From positions 37,583,183-37,647,182 of the forward strand of contig CM077116.1 of NCBI GenBank assembly GCA_039619475.1: a stretch of 64,000 nt of DNA, given 5' to 3'. The translations under genes and the position numbers were made by a program. The stretch is from Icerya purchasi (Eukaryota; Arthropoda; Insecta; Hemiptera; Monophlebidae). This document shows positions 1 through 13,296 of this stretch, one piece after another; the stretch's first letter is position 1, and each line of letters opens with the position of its first letter. The notes under the pieces were generated by a model, which did no database searches, was not told the DNA's origin, and worked only from the letters and a program-made list of their open reading frames with translations.

Positions 1-851
1 TGCTAAAGCTGGTCGATTATTTTCTTTAAGCATGCTTTGAGAATATAGCGCGACTATGCGCGGTGAACATAATAAAAACTGGCTCAGGACTCAAGAACTG
101 TACGGAAAGTGCGTGCGGACCGGGTTCAGAAAAATAATGAAATAAACACAAACAGGAAAAAGGGAAAAAAACGACGTTGTTTATTTTCGAATAACAATAA
201 CAATAGAGCGCTGCTTTCTTCCCGTTCGGATACGCGCCCGCTTTCAAATAGGCGTGACTTACGGGTGTCCTTTTGAATGCGCGTCTTAAAATGTCGATGG
301 TATATTTTTAATTACACACCGTAAACGGCTCTAATCTGTACTGATTGCGGGACAACCTACCTTACTCCAGAGCCTATATATGACAAATTAATGGAAGCTG
401 TGTTCTATTTACGTCCATCCCTCTCCGAATGGTGCTAGTAGCAAAAGTTTTTTTTTTTTTTTTGTTTCCTGCAGGCGTATCACTCATCTCTTACTGGCGC
501 ATAAGTATTGCAAAAAGATTTTTAATCAATTTCGCTACACCCGTTTATACATATATCGTTTATCGAATTTATTGTAAATAAAATTCTTAATTTAAAAGAA
601 AAAAAAAAAAAGTTCTCTGCATTTATACTAAATACGAGATGATAATTTTGCTCTGAAGGGACTTCGTCGAATTTAGTTAGGGTAGCCACTACCTCAGTTT
701 AAATAATTATTCCGCACATTCATTAAGCAGAACAGATCGGAAATTATTCGATTCGCTGCGAAAATATTAGGTGCATCCGCTTCATAAAAAGGGCATCACA
801 TGGCGGATAAAATTAGTAATAATAATAAATAAATATAGGCTTGGTCAGATT
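1..851. other. Noncoding AT-rich DNA, no gene seen
   Basis: It contains homopolymer T and A runs (about 448-463 and 598-611) and no coding-like frame. The longest frame (minus, 26-247) has no recognisable domain. Confidence 0.6.
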
Positions 852-1124
852 GTTCGCTCTAATCACGTAATTGTTTGCTCTAATCAGGTAATTGTTTGCT
901 CTAATCAGGTAATTGTTTGCTCTAATCAGGTAAGTGTTTTCTCTAATCAGGTAATTGTTTGCTCTAATCAGGTAATTGTTTGCTCTAATCAGGTAATTGT
1001 TTGCTCTAATCAGGTAATTGTTTGCTCTAATCAGGTAATTGTTTGCTCTAATCAGGTAATTGTTTGCTCTAATCAGGTAATTGTTTGCTCTAATCAGGTA
1101 ATTGTTTGCTCTAATCAGGTAACA
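852..1124. repeat. 21-bp tandem satellite, 13 copies
   Basis: There are 13 head-to-tail units of the 21-mer around GCTCTAATCAGGTAATTGTT. Most are identical; the first unit (CGCTC, CACG) and the fourth to fifth (GTGTTTTC) are variants. Because 21 is a multiple of three and the unit has no stop in one frame of each strand, both strands show an open frame (VCSNQVI and NYLIRAN periods). These frames are a by-product of the repeat, not evidence of a gene. Confidence 0.95.
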
Positions 1125-4100
1125 AAAAAATAAAAATAAAGGTGACAAAAAAGAAAATTATCCAGCGTGGCGCTGCAGTAACGGTTTTAACGTGGAGTGT
1201 GTATGCACCACGGCGGGAAACGTTAATATTAATTTTATTCGAATATTTCGGATAGATGGCGTGTCCAGTTTTCTCGTCCTAATCATTCTACTTTTCGGGG
1301 TTTATGTTTACACATTTGCGGTCATGTTTGCTCGATATATTGTTATATTTTGTAAGGAGCGATAATTTATTTTAATCGAATAACTCGGGTAGATGGCGTG
1401 GATCCGCTCAGTCGTGTGTTCATTAATCCGTACTATCCTAATAATAATAATAATAAAAGAACTCAATCTTGTGTTTAGTTTTTAGTGTTTATAGAGACTT
1501 TTATGGGCAATACGAGTTTAACATTAATCTACTATACGAGGTTTAATAAACGTCTGCGGGTCTTTCTTTAATGTAAGAAAAATCGAATTATTTAATTACA
1601 GTCTGGCGTATCATCGCGTAATTCGGCCATAGTGTGATCATGTAAAATTTCGCTTTCGATGGATTTACTTAGTCCATCAGAAACGAATGTTTCGTTGTCA
1701 TCACGTAGGAACTAATTTTTGCGAAAAACACCAGAGACATTTCTGTCACGTAAGATGTACAATATTGAGCCGAGTTTTTTTTTATAATTACTTTTTCCCA
1801 AATGTTTTTCGCGCTTAAGGTGCGCACTAGTGTCAGTGTAGTTGCCTTCATACGCGTTTAATATTGAAGCTGCATCAATTGTTGCGTGCTCTTTTTTTTT
1901 ATTACTTTCCTTCCGTTCGTCCAGGCTGAAGCAATTAAGAGAAGAACGAGTCTTACACGCTAATTCCGATCTAATTGGAAGTACTCATGATGAGTGCGGA
2001 GAGAAGGATATACGCTACAAGAAATGCGCCTAGGCTTCAGCAAATCGGGAGCACCAGGAGCAGCAGAAAGAGAAAACCGCTTAATAAATAAATGATCGTT
2101 TCGGACAACTGCATCACTCGACGACTGCTGAGAGCAGTGTGTACGGAGAAAAGGAACCGGAATGATAGAACGTAGCAAAAACGTTGATAATGGACACGCA
2201 ACTCTTTTTCTTCGCTACTGATTTTTGATTTCTAGAGTTTAAATATCCCCTTTCGGCCCAGACGCGCATACAAAGAAAAATCTTCGGCATCGCAACTTTA
2301 ACCTTTTTCATCGAGTATGTTTAATGGTCGTATTATCATTTCCTCCTCTTTACGGGAAAAAATCTTTCGAAGTATTTGTGCGAACGATGAGAACAGAAGC
2401 TTATTTTAACTTTGAACTGTTTTCTCTGCCGTTGAACCCAGCACCATCGAGTATCTCATTAATAAGATGTTCTCTTTGATCAGAATGTTATTGTACAAAA
2501 ACCGCAACAAACGCATAAATAGGCTAAATGAAAACCGCGTAGTCTCGAGTTTCGAATTTGTACTAAAACAGCCATGTTTGGTTGTTGCAAATGAACAACA
2601 TTTTTTTTTTTTTTGTAAAAGGCTCGAATATCGAAGTGTGCCTTCGTCACTTCTGGCAGACTTTAATCACTTTCGAGACAGCCGATTAAGATTAAAACAT
2701 GATCGAGTTAAACAATTAAGCCAGAGCGTCACGATACGAAAAACACGTTAAATTATTTCCCCCTGGTCCGTTGCGAAAGGAGAAACAAGAAAAAAATCAA
2801 AAAGCAGAAGCTTTACGATATCATCGGAGAAATTTTTAGTTTTCGTTTGTTCATTGGACCGGGGGATTTTTAATTTCGAACGATTTGCCAACACTGTTTC
2901 GGGCACTTCATTTTCCGAAAGGGAATTTAAACAAACGAATTTGGAAGGGAAAAAAGGGATTGAAAAACAGCCAGCCCCACACGGTTCTGCATAATCAGAA
3001 TACTTAGTTTTTCTATCTGTTCGAAGTCGATATGCTATTTTCATCTGCTACAAACTCTAATGCGTCTTCCATCGGAGTTTGTGTAAAATTAGCTCTTATT
3101 GTTACTTAACGCTTTCAGTTTCCGTTTTAAATCATGCACATCATCGAAAATTTTGTATCTTTTAACGATTATGAGATCGCACCCTTAGTCTAGTATTTCA
3201 ATAATTACAAAGATCTCACTAGCCGCCAGGTAACATCTATAATAAAACCTTCCGTAATCAAACAAAGTTATTCGCAATAGAGAAGCTTCTCAGAAATGTA
3301 TATCCGACGTTTTGTAAACTACAAAAAACCGAAAAAAAAAACAAAACAAAACAGTGCAGAACATACAACCTTATTGTTATAGTGGGGGGGGGGGGGGACG
3401 ACTATAGTTCCCAAAAGAGAACTCCGGCCCGGTCAATGCGGTAAACGGGGGACGGAAAACATAATCGGAAGAATAATGCTACACTTAAAACACTAGCACC
3501 AGCGCCCCCTGGTGAAGAATAGAAGGAAGTGCGAAATGGAAACACTTAAATTTGACAGCCGGTCGAGGTAAATACTGCGATGAATTGGGAAAGAATTCGT
3601 TTTGATGATGTCGGCAGTTCGGAAAAACATCAAGACGTAGGCAGCAAATACATCTTGATAAAGGCGCGTTATTATCTGTTTAACTCTTTTTATCGGTACA
3701 TACACATATCTGATAATAATTCTTGTTTAAGCAGCGGCCGCCTTCCATTAAAATTTGCAAGCTGCGTGAACTGAACTCGGCTCCTCTTTTTCGATAATCT
3801 TACAAGCTTATTTTGCTTCACTGATTAGCGCTTAGAGGAAATTCAACAAGCGCGCTTAATTGCCCGTAGAGCCGCACCAGATATACATACTGTCCAGTTT
3901 TTAAATGGTCGAAAAATTTACTCGCTGAAGCTAGACCAAAACTGTGTTGTTATTCTAATATTTTTCTTTTTCGTTTCTTTTTATTTCTTTCGTTTATATC
4001 ACGATTTTAGCTCCTTCGCTTTCAACTTCTAACTAAAAACCCTCCTCAAATCTAAAATTCCCCGGCGGTTGGAAAATCAGAGAAAAAGCCGTACAAAACG

Positions 4101-7100
4101 AAAAAAGGAACGATCGGCGAAAGTCGCGAGTCGTTGTCAACAAAGTCAACTTTTCTAAATGGTACAGTCATTCGCTTAGCAAATAATCCGCCCACTAGCG
4201 GAACAAATATCCCACAACATGTCGTGCGCCCGCCCGATAGCCTTTCTTCGGCGGATTTTCAAAGGGCTAGAATTGTTCTGTTAGTGCTAGTATCGCAAGT
4301 CGAACGCGACCATCTTAGTACTTGCTGCAGAGCCTAATGCGAAAACTGTACCAAGATTGCGCGGACCGCCATAAGTTACTCGGAACGGGTGAAGCTAACA
4401 ATGTCAAATAAATTATTTCGGCTCGAAGCAAATAGTCGAACTTTCAGCCAAAATCGCAGCGGGAAATCAATCATCAGACAAGAAGGTTTTTTTTTTTATG
4501 TTTTCTTGTGGAATTGCCGCGCGATCCGACCAGCATTCGGCGTCCCGGAACGACTACAGAGAGAGGGAAAGAGAGTACTGCGGGTATTGCGCAAGTGGTG
4601 ATAAAAATAGTCAGAAATAGGAGAGACATCTTGATTGAACGGCGAAGTTGGATGAACAGGTCACAACAACTCGAACGACAAATAGCGTTCACAGATTTAA
4701 TCAACTGCGACAGAAAACGCATCGGAGACGGTATCTATTCAGTCTGATTAGACCTTACTACTGCTTACGAAAGATCTCGCCCCAAGAAATCCCGCAAATT
4801 AACCGGAGCAATTGTCGCACTGTGCGCATTTCCCAACTTGATCCGCTGTCAATAACGAGCAGAATCAACCGAACTCGGCGATTACATTTCATTGTGAAGA
4901 GAATGGGGCAATGAAATCCCTGCAGTTTTTTTATAATGTTCTTTTGTGATGTTTTTCAACTGAAATCACTTATGCCGTATTTATATAATTCCCGAAGAAA
5001 ATTAATAATCGCAACAAAAATTCATACCGCCACCGAAACCGCAACTTAAAATATCAGCATTTTCTTAAAAATCTTTCAAGTACGGCGATTATTTATATCG
5101 ATACATAGTCAAGTCTAACACTGGGAGTAGCAATGAATTCTATTTGGTTTTTGTATCACTTAGAAATCATAATGCGTTATGTAAGTTTCAATAGAATGGG
5201 TTCTAAATGTTTTTTTTTGATTTCATTGGAAAAAACGTTATTCTACAAAGAACGGGGCTAATCGATTGAAAATTATAGAATCACGTGGGAGTCCAGGGGG
5301 TGTCCTTACGGTGAATTCCAAAAAGCTGAGTTTTATAATATATATGTATATGTATATAAAATAAATTTCGAAAGGACGCACGCCAGATTTTAGAATTAAT
5401 TTAAAAATATCACAATAATTTAAATAGCAAACGTAATGAATAACAGTGGTAAAAAATGTAGTTGAAGGCGAATGTTCGTGATATTTAAAAAATAGTAGGC
5501 TGGGAATGCAAAGAAACAATTCCCCTTTGTGCGAATGTATTGCAGAGACTGAATAGTGGTTCATTTTATTTTTTTATTTATTGATTTTTTTAAGTTTGTC
5601 TTGATAAAGCAGATTTATGTTACATTTATTTTGCACGATTAAAAATTATACGCATCGAACTGAATATTTATGAACCGATCAATTGGCATATGCCGAACTG
5701 CGGAATAAACGGTTTAGATCGTCACTAGCGCTTAGAGCTATCAATTTGCGGAATAAAAAAAAAAAGAATTACAAGACCGTGAAAGAATAAAGTATGCCGC
5801 TCGACACGCTTTTTTATTTTACCTTTCGAATTTAGTCTATCGCTGCAGTTGTATGTAGAAGCGCATGAAGATCGCTTTGATTCGTTTTGCACCGTTTCGT
5901 TTTCCACCTGACGCGAGAAACAACTTCTTCTTGTTTACTGTTATACGTTCGCTACAGCGACGAGTAGATATATTTATATTCTCCGCGAAGCGCGATGTAG
6001 GCCCGGTGTTGGAAAAGGCTGTTGTTAGAGGCTTTAATATTACACTAGTTTGTGAAGTTTCTTCTTGTTTTCTCATATCTTGCGAGTAAAATTAAAAATA
6101 AATACAACGGAGGAAGAATGTATTTTCCCTCATGAAAATTTACTTTGCAAATTTTGCGCCGAAATTATTAAAATAAGAGTAGCGCTCAACGTTTAAATTA
6201 TATTTAAATTAGAAAAAAAAAAGAAAAAAAAGAGAAAAAAAAAGAAGAAAAAGATTTTTCATTTGCCATTACTTAAATATATAATTTTTCTACGCTAAGT
6301 AGAAAGTGGAAAGTCTTTCTCGGATTGATATTCTCATCGCAGCTTCTGTCATTTGCGTGTGCGCCTATATTATCTCGAATAGAGAAAATAATGATTGAAA
6401 AAAATAAAATTAAAAACAAAAATGAAACAAAAAAATTCCGGTGTTTCTCTATCGAAGTGTAACCCCGTTTTTAGGAAAAACGAAAATTCGAAAACACACT
6501 ATTTTCGAAACTATCGCAGGGAAAATTACATTTCCTTATTATACGCAAACGTGCTGTTGTTATATAAAATTAGTATGTCGAAAGCTTTAAATTAGACACA
6601 TTTACGCTGAGATGATAGACGGCATAGCAGACATTTTTGAGCGAAGGTTTTAATCTGTCTGTACATCAAATATCAAAAAACCGTAAAAGAATTCCCCTCG
6701 GCAGATTCAGAAATTTCTCATTCTACGCCGTACAAATAATACGTAGGCACACAATTATGTTGACTATTCGGTGAAAGAATTTTAAACCGGTTGCAATTGA
6801 GCGGAGAAGAATATAGAATCAGACAAACTCTGTTGCGGCATTTTTCAAATTAAAAAAGGCTGCAGCACGGTGGAAAATATGTTACTTATTAATAATGCCC
6901 GGAACTGAATATGCGGAATACGAGTAAAGCGGCGAAGTGTAGAAGTAACGAATAAATTGCAAAAATGACGTCTTGATTTTTACTGGAAACCCGAATGAGA
7001 TTACTAGCCGGTGGAAAAAACGCTACACAATAAATTAGCCAAAGCGTACAAAATTACATTCAAAGAACAACGAATTGTAACAAACACTAGTCTCCCTACT

Positions 7101-8778
7101 GCAGGTGTAATAAAACGGACAGATTGTAATAAAACTGATCGGCAAATGTGAACGTTGAAGATGGATAGAAATAAAAAAAGGGAAATTATACGCAACTCCC
7201 CATGTTTTCCTAACTGTTCTTTATCGAAGATTCCGGAATGCATAAACTGATCAAGCGGCGAAAAAAAAAAAAAAAACAACAAAAAAACATTAAATAAAAA
7301 ATGTTTAAGAAGTAACAGATATACAACGTGCGAATATCGGATTATTAAGACTTATGCTAGTAATCAGATTCTCGAATTATTATTACAATCGATCGGCACT
7401 CCCTCCAAATGGTTTTTTTTGGCGGACCCAAAAATTATTTTAAAAAAAAGGTCTCGCGGAAACATGTCCGATTACGTGTAGCTTCCTTTCTGTTCTCGTT
7501 TCATCAAAACAAAATCAGCCCCGGCAACTTATTACCCCCACCCGCCAATGGGGAAGAGGGGGGTGTATTCCAAAATATCCATTTAGCGCTGGTAGCTTAA
7601 GCGTTTTAAGATTTGTCATTTGCAATACAATTCATCAGACAGAGGCAACTGCGTCCGAATGACGGAAAGGAGAAGACAAGCAAAACATAGAATAGGAAGG
7701 CATTTCACAATTAAACATTAAAGGCAGCGTGACGGTGCACATTAGCATATGAATCGGACTGCAGATGATGGAAAGTGAATGTAAATGTGCGCCGAAATAA
7801 TACTATCGTCTAGCTGTGCGCGTTCGCGTTGTCACTGGAAAGCGCATACCGATTTCGTCGAACGGCACTTCTTCGCCGGGGAACCCGTTTGCTCACATTT
7901 CCTCACTTTCCATTACCCTAAAATTAATATACACCTACCGTGCACCGACCCCCCCCCCGCCACTTCAAGCAATTCGTTTATTTGCTATCGCCGCTGTAGT
8001 TTTGTTTATTCTCCTGATCCGTTATCTAAGAAAGAACTTTCACTTCTTACTGCCGTTTCGACGTACATCGAACCGACCGAAAAAAAAAACCCAACAAAAA
8101 ACAAACTAAATCCGGTCCATTCATATTTCGAATCGTTGTCGGTCGCCGCGTCATTCCATTCCGCCTAGTCTATTAGATTAGCCGTCGGTAATTAATTCCC
8201 GATTCCTTCCCTGAAGCACCGATGATAAAGATTAGCGAAATCTCCGTGATTTTTCTAGTCGACAGTCTCGTCCACGCAGCATGCAGCTTATTGTACGGAT
8301 CTCGACTGATTCCCTTTTGTCGAAAGCTGCTTTTAACCGATCCGCAGCTTTATAGCCCAAATGGGTCAGTAGTTGTTTTAACAGGCCTCGGCAGCCGTGC
8401 GTCTTCTGTTTGTTTGTTTTTTTGTAAATAAGCTGCTCTACAAAAAAAAAAAAGCTTGTTCCGGCTTATTCTTCTGAACCTGAAGGTAGCAATATAAAAG
8501 CGCTACAATTACCGCAAGCTTGGAAACCTATTTTCAGTTGTCTCAAAACCTCGATTAAATTCGCAACGGCCCGCGACGCACTTCGCGCTGATATCGCCAG
8601 ACCAGCCTGTAAAATTGCCCCGAGCTAATTATGTCAGTGACAAATCCAGGAAAAATAAACTAAAAAAATTTGTGAATTAATCTGAAAGCGTTTGAAGTTG
8701 ATTTTTCAATACATATATGTATCTTTTTTTTCCTTTTTGACACTCAATTTTCTCCCGTTATGCCTACACTTTAATTCA

Positions 8779-8810
<32 letters not shown>

Positions 8811-9040
8811 ATAAACTTAATCCTTCAAGCTTCGTCATCATAGACTATAGCAAACTGTCATTCTTTAAAAATAAAAAAAAATTATTTAAATTAATTTTTT
8901 GCGTAGCAGTTTTTATTACAACTGGAATATTTCATAATCAACCCTAGCGCGAGAATGATGTCATTGATATTATCAGTTGTTTAGACATTCAAATGCAATA
9001 CTTTCTACATACATATTTATGTTTCTAGCGATGTATATAT
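1125..9040. other. Noncoding stretch, probably intronic or intergenic
   Basis: No coding domain recognised. A diverged direct duplication of about 32 bp (around 1233-1264 and 1370-1400, sharing TTCGAATA/ATCGAATA ... GTAGATGGCGTG) lies near the left end. A G14 run is at about 3384-3397, AT microsatellite at about 5337-5357 and 8781-8812. Several 60-130 codon frames, e.g. 7785-8168 plus and 813-1148 minus, lack any known motif and overlap low-complexity sequence. Confidence 0.55.
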
Positions 9041-9422
9041 CAATTACAACGTAATTCTTAGGCTACCCCCCATTCGAAAAAATGTCCCAATTTTATGTAA
9101 CGTTTGTTATATTTTATAGGATTTTTGTTATTGTTATTTAAAAAATGTCACAATTTTATGTAATGAAATATGTAACGAAAAATGTAACGAAAAAATGTCT
9201 TAATGTTATAATATAATGAAAGTTAAATGTTAGAATAGGACTTTTGTGGTTATGTTATTTTTTTTTTTGTGTTGATGCCAGTAAGAATTACGTTGTAAAT
9301 TTTGATCATTTTATACAAAGTATAGAAGAGAAAGAGACAGAAATGAAAGCAAGAGGGGTCAAGGGGCACAGCCCCTTGCGAGGCCAAAATGGCCGAGTTT
9401 ATATATATATATATATATATAT
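9041..9422 (+). repeat. TA-anchored dispersed repeat, copy A (full length)
   Basis: The unit starts CAATTACAACGTAATTCTTA next to a TA-rich stretch and ends GGCCAAAATGGCCGAGTTT followed by (TA)n. It has perfect 17-bp inverted arms at 9044-9060 and 9282-9298 (TTACAACGTAATTCTTA and its complement), tandem variants of AAAAAATGTCCCAATTTTATG between them, a palindrome TATACAAAGTATA near 9313, and the short inverted word GGGGCACAGCCCC. It is nearly identical to copies at 25691 and 58520. No coding capacity, so it is a non-autonomous element of uncertain class. Confidence 0.85.
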
Positions 9423-9758
9423 CGGGCCGTATCTCCTCCGAAATGTCTGCGAAATAATAACCGCTTGAATTAAATGGACCGAAATTCAGAATGCATCTAT
9501 TTATTTTCAATTATTGACAAAAGAAAAGAAAATTGAAATTTTTATGAATCCTATGGAAACGATTATTTTTCATTTGTTTTTATTGTAATGTTCAAATATT
9601 GTATAAACAATAATTGGCTACAATGTTCTATCGTACTATTTATAAATAAATATATTTCACGATAACACACAGACGCGCGCGCACACACACACGTATATAT
9701 TATATATTTATAAAAATATTTTCATAACCCCTTCCGAAATTTTTATCTAGATACGGCC

Positions 9759-9761
<3 letters not shown>
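9422..9761. mobile_element. Probable hAT-like MITE between TA tracts
   Basis: The ends carry an 11-bp inverted repeat GGGCCGTATCT: plus strand at 9424-9434, complement at 9749-9759, the right end reading CAGGGCCGTATCT from outside. Both flanks are TA microsatellite, so an 8-bp target duplication (TATATATA) is compatible but uninformative. A CAGGG-type terminus and about 340-bp length fit non-autonomous hAT elements. It follows directly on the TA tail of the dispersed repeat at 9041. Confidence 0.5.

Positions 9762-9814
<53 letters not shown>
9762..9814. repeat. (TA)n microsatellite
   Basis: About 26 uninterrupted TA dinucleotides abut the right end of the preceding MITE. Confidence 0.95.
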
Positions 9815-9816
<2 letters not shown>

Positions 9817-12697
9817 TTGTAACATTGCTAATGCATATTCGATTTAAATATTTATTCTTCAGATGTCATTTGTATATTTTATTCATTAAAAACGATATCG
9901 TTTTGATTTTCTATTTTTGGAACCGTCCACAGTTTGTTGTTTTCTTTTTCTCACTGAAATCTCAATCGAATTACTCTTTGCAGATATCTCAGTTGTGATT
10001 TTTATAGATGAAGCGGTTCCTTTTACAATGGTAATCCTCTTCGTAATCAGAGGCAATGACGAAGTTTAAAAATATTATAACTGCATTGTCCAGAATTACC
10101 TACACCAACTCGCGATCCGGAATACTGAACGAGGGTCGTTCACAGATCAAAGAATCTTCAATCTACACTTACCAATTTACAGTCGAGCGGCAGGTGTTGT
10201 GTGAAGACTTTCAATGGAAGAAGAGTGAAAAAAAAAATCGAAGAAAACTGAAACAGGAAAATATGAATTTCCAATTCTTTTTACTCTAGTACCGTATTAT
10301 TACGTAATATTCGGTTTTTAGATGAAGCGCAACATTGAATAAAGTGTTCAATTATGACTACGTGACAGTAGCAAAAGTTATTATTTTAATTCGGCGTTGT
10401 GGTTAAATTTTTTCGTTACGCTCTTGATTCAGCTGCGTAACAAAAAGAATAACAATAATAAAGAATCAAATCAGATCAATTCTCTTTATTATTATCATTA
10501 TTGTACGCGTAAAATTCCACGAGTGATGGATTATTTTCAGTAATATGAAGTATTGAAAATAATCGAAATGAAACAATAGGAACATCTTGAAATTTAGCAT
10601 TAAGAGAGAAAAATGATAATAAAATAAAATAATAAATAAAAATACGTAATAAAATGAAAAGAAAAAATGATCAACTCTAAATTCGAAAATAACACGCGAA
10701 TAAATTGAGTTTTAATTTAACTTATTGCAGAGAAACGAAAAACATTTTTACAATAGTTAGTTTAAATAATATAATATATTATTTACTTTACATTACTACA
10801 CGAAGGAACAAGTAAATCACTGTTGCTAGGTACCGAGCAAATAAGTAATTTCGCGTACTAAGATATTTAGGAAGGAATTTTAGATTAGAGGGCACGTAAC
10901 AAGTAATAGAAGTATGATAAGTAATTTGCATTCTAGTACGATATTGTCATTTGCATGAAAATCATCGGGGACATGATTCTTCGTTGTTTAAGATAGAATT
11001 CTTCTTTTTATAATATTACAAACATCAAAATGAGGAGATCGTGTAAAATACTTTTAGATGCCATACCGTCTTATTTGCTGCACTGTCACATTTGCATTTG
11101 GATGCGGCTGAACTGATTAACCTCGAACTACTACATTAGCCGGTAGAATTCGTGTTAAATTAGTGCTTCCATTTAAAATACGTCCTACTGGTTCTTAGTG
11201 TTATTAGAATGATTGACGAGTAGACGGGGGGCTTTATGTGTAATATACGGCCAATTCGCAAATATCTACAAATTATTACGTTAAGCAGAATTTTGACTTC
11301 TTCTTTATATTTCGAAACTTAAAATTTTAACGAATTTTCGATGTATTACGTAACATTGCTTAATTGTCATAGCTTTTTAATTAGCTTAGAGTATCGTTTT
11401 TAATTCTCGCATGAACTAAAGGAATTTTACAATCTCTATAAAGCTCCGTTAAACATAATTAAATTTTGCAACATAAGACAATAAATGCTGATTTTTTATT
11501 CTTTCCGCGGCTTTTGAATATGATCCGAAATCAAAAGGATGTGCATATTTTTATTTTTGTATTTCCTCTGTTTCTACCAAGTACAAAAATCTAATGGGGA
11601 TAATCATCGGTTAAAGTTTTTTTTTTTTTTTTTTTTGATAACCCGTGAAACTTGGTTATTTACTAATTGAATTATTATAAACAGATATTTATTTCATTAC
11701 TTTCTTTTTTTTGTGTGTGGGGGAGGGGGGGGGGGCTCCGACAACATAACCCATCAGCTAACAGATATTTAGTTAAAGTAAAAACCTTAATTAAAACGGA
11801 GACTTAATTATTTATTCAATAAATCAATTTTCCCGTAAAATACATAAATATATAATCTAACGTATTAATATTAATTAACTGATAATTTCTAAATATTCAA
11901 AAATTTCATTAAAACGGACTTATGCCATTTATTTAGCGTCTCTTTATTAGTCTCCAATTGTGGACAATAAAAAGAAAGCTTCATTTACGCATATATATAA
12001 ATATATTTCTCGAAGTTAGAGGGATAAAATGTTGAATAAAAACTCGATAAGGTAAAACTTTCTTTTTTTTTTTTTGGATTTTTTATATTTATTTTACATA
12101 CATATAATTTTTTTTTTTTATTTTAAAATATCGATAATTTAGGTTAATTAAAAAGTTTATCGAATTTGTCAAAAATTAAAAGAGAAAATATCATCGTTCG
12201 AAACAAATCCACCTTTCTAACATTCATCGGCCAATTTTAGTTTAATAACTAAACTTATAGTTGTGTACCAGAAGCAATTCCTTCTCTTACTCACTAAAAA
12301 CATAAATTCTATTACTCATCAGGGTTAAATAAGAAACATTATATTCCGATAGGATCATAACAAAATGTTATATCGAAAAGATCGGATACCAATTGAAATA
12401 AAACGTCTCGGAAAACAATTTTAACCGTATATGAATCATGGGGGGTGGTCATGCTTGTTATAAATAAGAGCGATAATAATAATAACACGAATAACAAACA
12501 ACAATAACACCAATAAAAGGCTTTGTCAGTTTCATCTCAGGTAAAACAGAATTACTATAAAGGACAAATTTGACAGATCAATAGAACGAGAACCAATTCG
12601 AATACTTTCTTGCATTTATGACATTAATACAGATTTATGTAAAAATTTTATTCTATTAATGTGACAATTCGGAGCCTCTTTTTCCAAAAGATTAAAT
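9815..12697. other. Very AT-rich noncoding stretch
   Basis: No gene or clear transposon recognised. It has many A/T homopolymers (for example T20 near 11620, G-run near 11725) and a weak AATAATAAAG...CTTTATTATTA inverted pair near 10450-10500. The frame at 10056-10289 plus has no recognisable domain. Confidence 0.55.
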
Positions 12698-12742
12698 AAT
12701 AATAATAATAATCATCGTAATAATAATAATAAAAATAAAAAC
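12698..12742 (+). repeat. Imperfect (AAT)n microsatellite at the LINE 5' break
   Basis: AAT units, interrupted by CATCGT, run directly into the reverse-transcriptase remnant, so the element's upstream part was lost at or replaced by this microsatellite. Confidence 0.8.
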
Positions 12743-13262
12743 ATGGACGATCTGAAAATATATTCAAGAAATGAAAACGAACTCAAATCACTTCTTAATA
12801 TAGCTTAAATGTTTAGTGACGAAATATATGAAATTTGGAATTAATAAATGCCCGGTATAGTCAACGGAATAAGATGAAATAAAAAAAAACTGAAAGGACA
12901 GAAATGGGAAACAGAGAAACGTTTTATAAAATCAATAGCCAATGATGGAAGTTAGCTTCGAATTGTAAAAGCAGATGTTGTTCCGTACAAAAAATTGAAG
13001 GATAAGTTCAGAAAAAGTGCATCAGAAGAGTTAGCAGGATACATAAAAGGTGTAAAGCTTTAAATACTCAAGTTATCCTAACAGATATTCGGCTGAAATA
13101 ATTGATCGAACGGTAAACGAATTAGAAGGATAATTTTGCAAAATATTAATTGTACATCAAGCCTTGCACCCAAGAAATTATATTGATTATAGCTGCTCAG
13201 AGGAATCGGAGGTGAAGGCTTACTGGCATTTTCGTGGAAGAGGAAAAACGAAGCTTCAACGA

Positions 13263-13296
<34 letters not shown>

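Noticed and set aside
771..1148. Opposite 111-120 codon frames with heptad repeats
   Set aside because: They are translations of the 21-bp satellite; no start context, domain or flanking exon supports a protein.
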